From assembly GCA_032871835.1 (NCBI GenBank), contig CM065297.1, positions 90,913,052 to 90,977,051 of the forward strand: a DNA stretch of 64,000 nt. The letters are read 5' to 3'. The stretch's first letter is position 1. Each line of letters begins with the position of its first letter. Under the pieces are notes generated by a model. The model saw nothing but the letters and a program-made list of their open reading frames with translations, searched no databases and was not told the DNA's origin. A program made the translations under genes and the position numbers. This document shows positions 62,788 to 64,000 of the stretch, piece after piece. The stretch is from Dipteronia dyeriana (taxonomy: Eukaryota > Streptophyta > Magnoliopsida > Sapindales > Sapindaceae).

Positions 62788-64000
62788 TCAACCTTGAAGA
62801 CCTACTGAAGCTGCGCACAACTCCATTTTCTCCATAGTGACTGGTTTGGTTAACATATCAGCTGGATTCTTACTCCCTGCGATCTTCACAAGCTTTAACA
62901 CTCTATCTTTGATTAACGACCGAATGAAATGATACCGCAGTCCTATATGCTTGGTCCTAGAATGGAATGCTGAATTCTTGGCCAAGTGTATCGCACTCTG
63001 ACTATCATTGTGCAACACTTTTATCACTTGCTCGAATCCCAACTCTGCTGACAACCCTTGTAACCATATAAGCTCCTTGCTAGCTTCTGTCACAGCTACA
63101 TACTCTGCTTTAGTTGTAGATATTGTCGCTATCTTCTGCAACTGAGAAACCCAACTAATAGCGGTACTCCCTATTGTGAACACATATCCGGTGGTGCTTC
63201 TCCTGTGATCCACCTCTCCAGTAAAATCAGAATCCACATAACCTTCCAGCTTGAGTTCATCTCTCTTGAAGGTTAGACACTTCTTTATCGTACCCCGCAG
63301 GTACCTTAGGATCCACTTCACTGATTCCCAGTGTTGCTTGCCCGGATTAGACATGTATCTGCTCATAACTCCCACTGCATGGGAAATATCTGGTCTAGTG
63401 CAAACCATGGCGTACATCAAGCTTCCAATGACTGAGGCATATGGTACTCTAGCCATGAAGTCTTTTTCTTCGTCCGTCTCTGGACACTACTCGTTGGACA
63501 ATCTAAAATGACTAGCTAATGGTGTTCTTACCGGCTTTGCATTGCCCATGTTGAATCTCTGTAACACCTTACGAACATACTCTGCCTGAGATAGCTGTAA
63601 AGTACCCATCTGTTTGTTTATGCTAATCCTCATTCCAAGGATCCACTTTGCTGCTCCTAAGTCCTTCATCTCGAACTCACTCGATAGTTGCTTCTTCAAG
63701 TTGTTAATCTCTTCCAACTCTGTACCAGCTACTAACATGTCATCAACATAAAGTAGCAATATTATGAAGCTTGATTTAACCTTCTTGAAGTAGCAACAAT
63801 GGTCAGCATTGCATCTAAAGTAGCCATTCCTTGCATAAACCCATCAAACTTCTTATACCACTGTCGGGGAGCTTGTTTCAAACCATACAAGCTCTTCATC
63901 AATCTGAAAACCATCTTTTCTCTGCCCTGTTTCACAAACCCTTCTGGTTGCTGCATGTATATCTATTCCTCTAAGTCTCCATGAAGGAATGCAATATTCA
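62788..64000 (-). pseudogene. Copia reverse transcriptase and RNase H (broken, partial)
   Basis: From the window edge: AFLHGDLEE, a TAG, then [11 protein letters not shown] and [19 protein letters not shown], a frame change near 63830, then the catalytic LLYVDDMLVAG, EFEMKDLGAAKWILGM, and RLSNE followed by TAG. From 63456 an intact 222-residue frame covers YASVIGSLMYAMVCTRPD, YVDSDFTGEVDHRRSTTGYV (RNase H), TKAEYVAVTEASKELIWL and NPADMLTKPV to the stop. It is much less decayed than the copia element at 23.8-33.2 kb. Confidence 0.92.

Larger units (their letters stand above)
62331..64000 (-). mobile_element. Ty1/copia retrotransposon, 3' half (runs off the window)
   Basis: On minus: reverse transcriptase, RNase H, polypurine tract (AAGTGGGAGAT) and a 365-bp LTR, in copia order. 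The 5' part lies past base 64000. Confidence 0.93.

Noticed and set aside
1..64000. A new multi-gene defence or metabolic system
   Set aside because: Apart from PI4K-beta, all recognisable coding sequence belongs to known transposon families; nothing supports a new gene cluster.

Overview
This is a plant nuclear genomic window, most likely a eudicot. It carries a host gene with many small GT-AG exons and long AT-rich introns, plus plant lineages of LTR retrotransposons (Tat-type Ty3/gypsy, Ty1/copia, a LARD), hAT, PIF/Harbinger and Mutator-like DNA transposons. I saw no bacterial operons, tRNA or rRNA genes, or CRISPR arrays. The species cannot be named from the sequence.

Region 1 (1-11.3 kb) holds the only convincing host gene, on the minus strand: a type III phosphatidylinositol 4-kinase beta of the plant PI4K-beta-1 type. 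Ten coding exons are placed (about 912 residues). The N-terminal helical domain, the plant-specific acidic/amphipathic repeat region and the start of the kinase domain are present. The catalytic and activation loops lie beyond base 1. A nine-codon upstream ORF ends two bases before the main ATG.

Region 2 (12.35-21.42 kb) is a Tat-type gypsy element with about 96% identical LTRs and a perfect 5-bp target duplication. It has lost reverse transcriptase, RNase H and the integrase core. It keeps gag, protease, the last integrase residues, a 91-bp tandem repeat, and a spliced antisense ORF with a gypsy-type Transposase_28-like domain.

Region 3 (21.4-35.7 kb) holds a solo LTR inserted in a degenerate minisatellite, a purine-rich tract, a small hAT element split by a decayed 9.5-kb copia element, another hAT MITE and a decayed LINE RNase H domain.

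Region 4 (35.7-62 kb) is a deep transposon nest. An old minus-strand Harbinger-like element is cut by a LARD (TSD CTCAA) and by a hAT transposon (TSD ATTTGAGG). The hAT carries a younger Harbinger element (TSD TAA) which itself carries an inverted-repeat element. The hAT also holds a Tourist-like MITE abutting that Harbinger, and a further 8-bp-TSD insertion within its transposase. The old Harbinger also holds a Mutator-like element with doubled terminal repeats (9-bp TSD). Removing each insertion with one copy of its TSD rejoins the interrupted reading frames, which gives an internally checked insertion order.

Region 5 (62-64 kb) has a hAT terminus and the 3' half of a minus-strand copia element that runs off the window.

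All transposon proteins are broken by stops or frameshifts, or lack catalytic residues. I did not find a new multi-gene system; the most informative structures are the nest, the antisense ORF of the Tat derivative and the doubled-TIR element.
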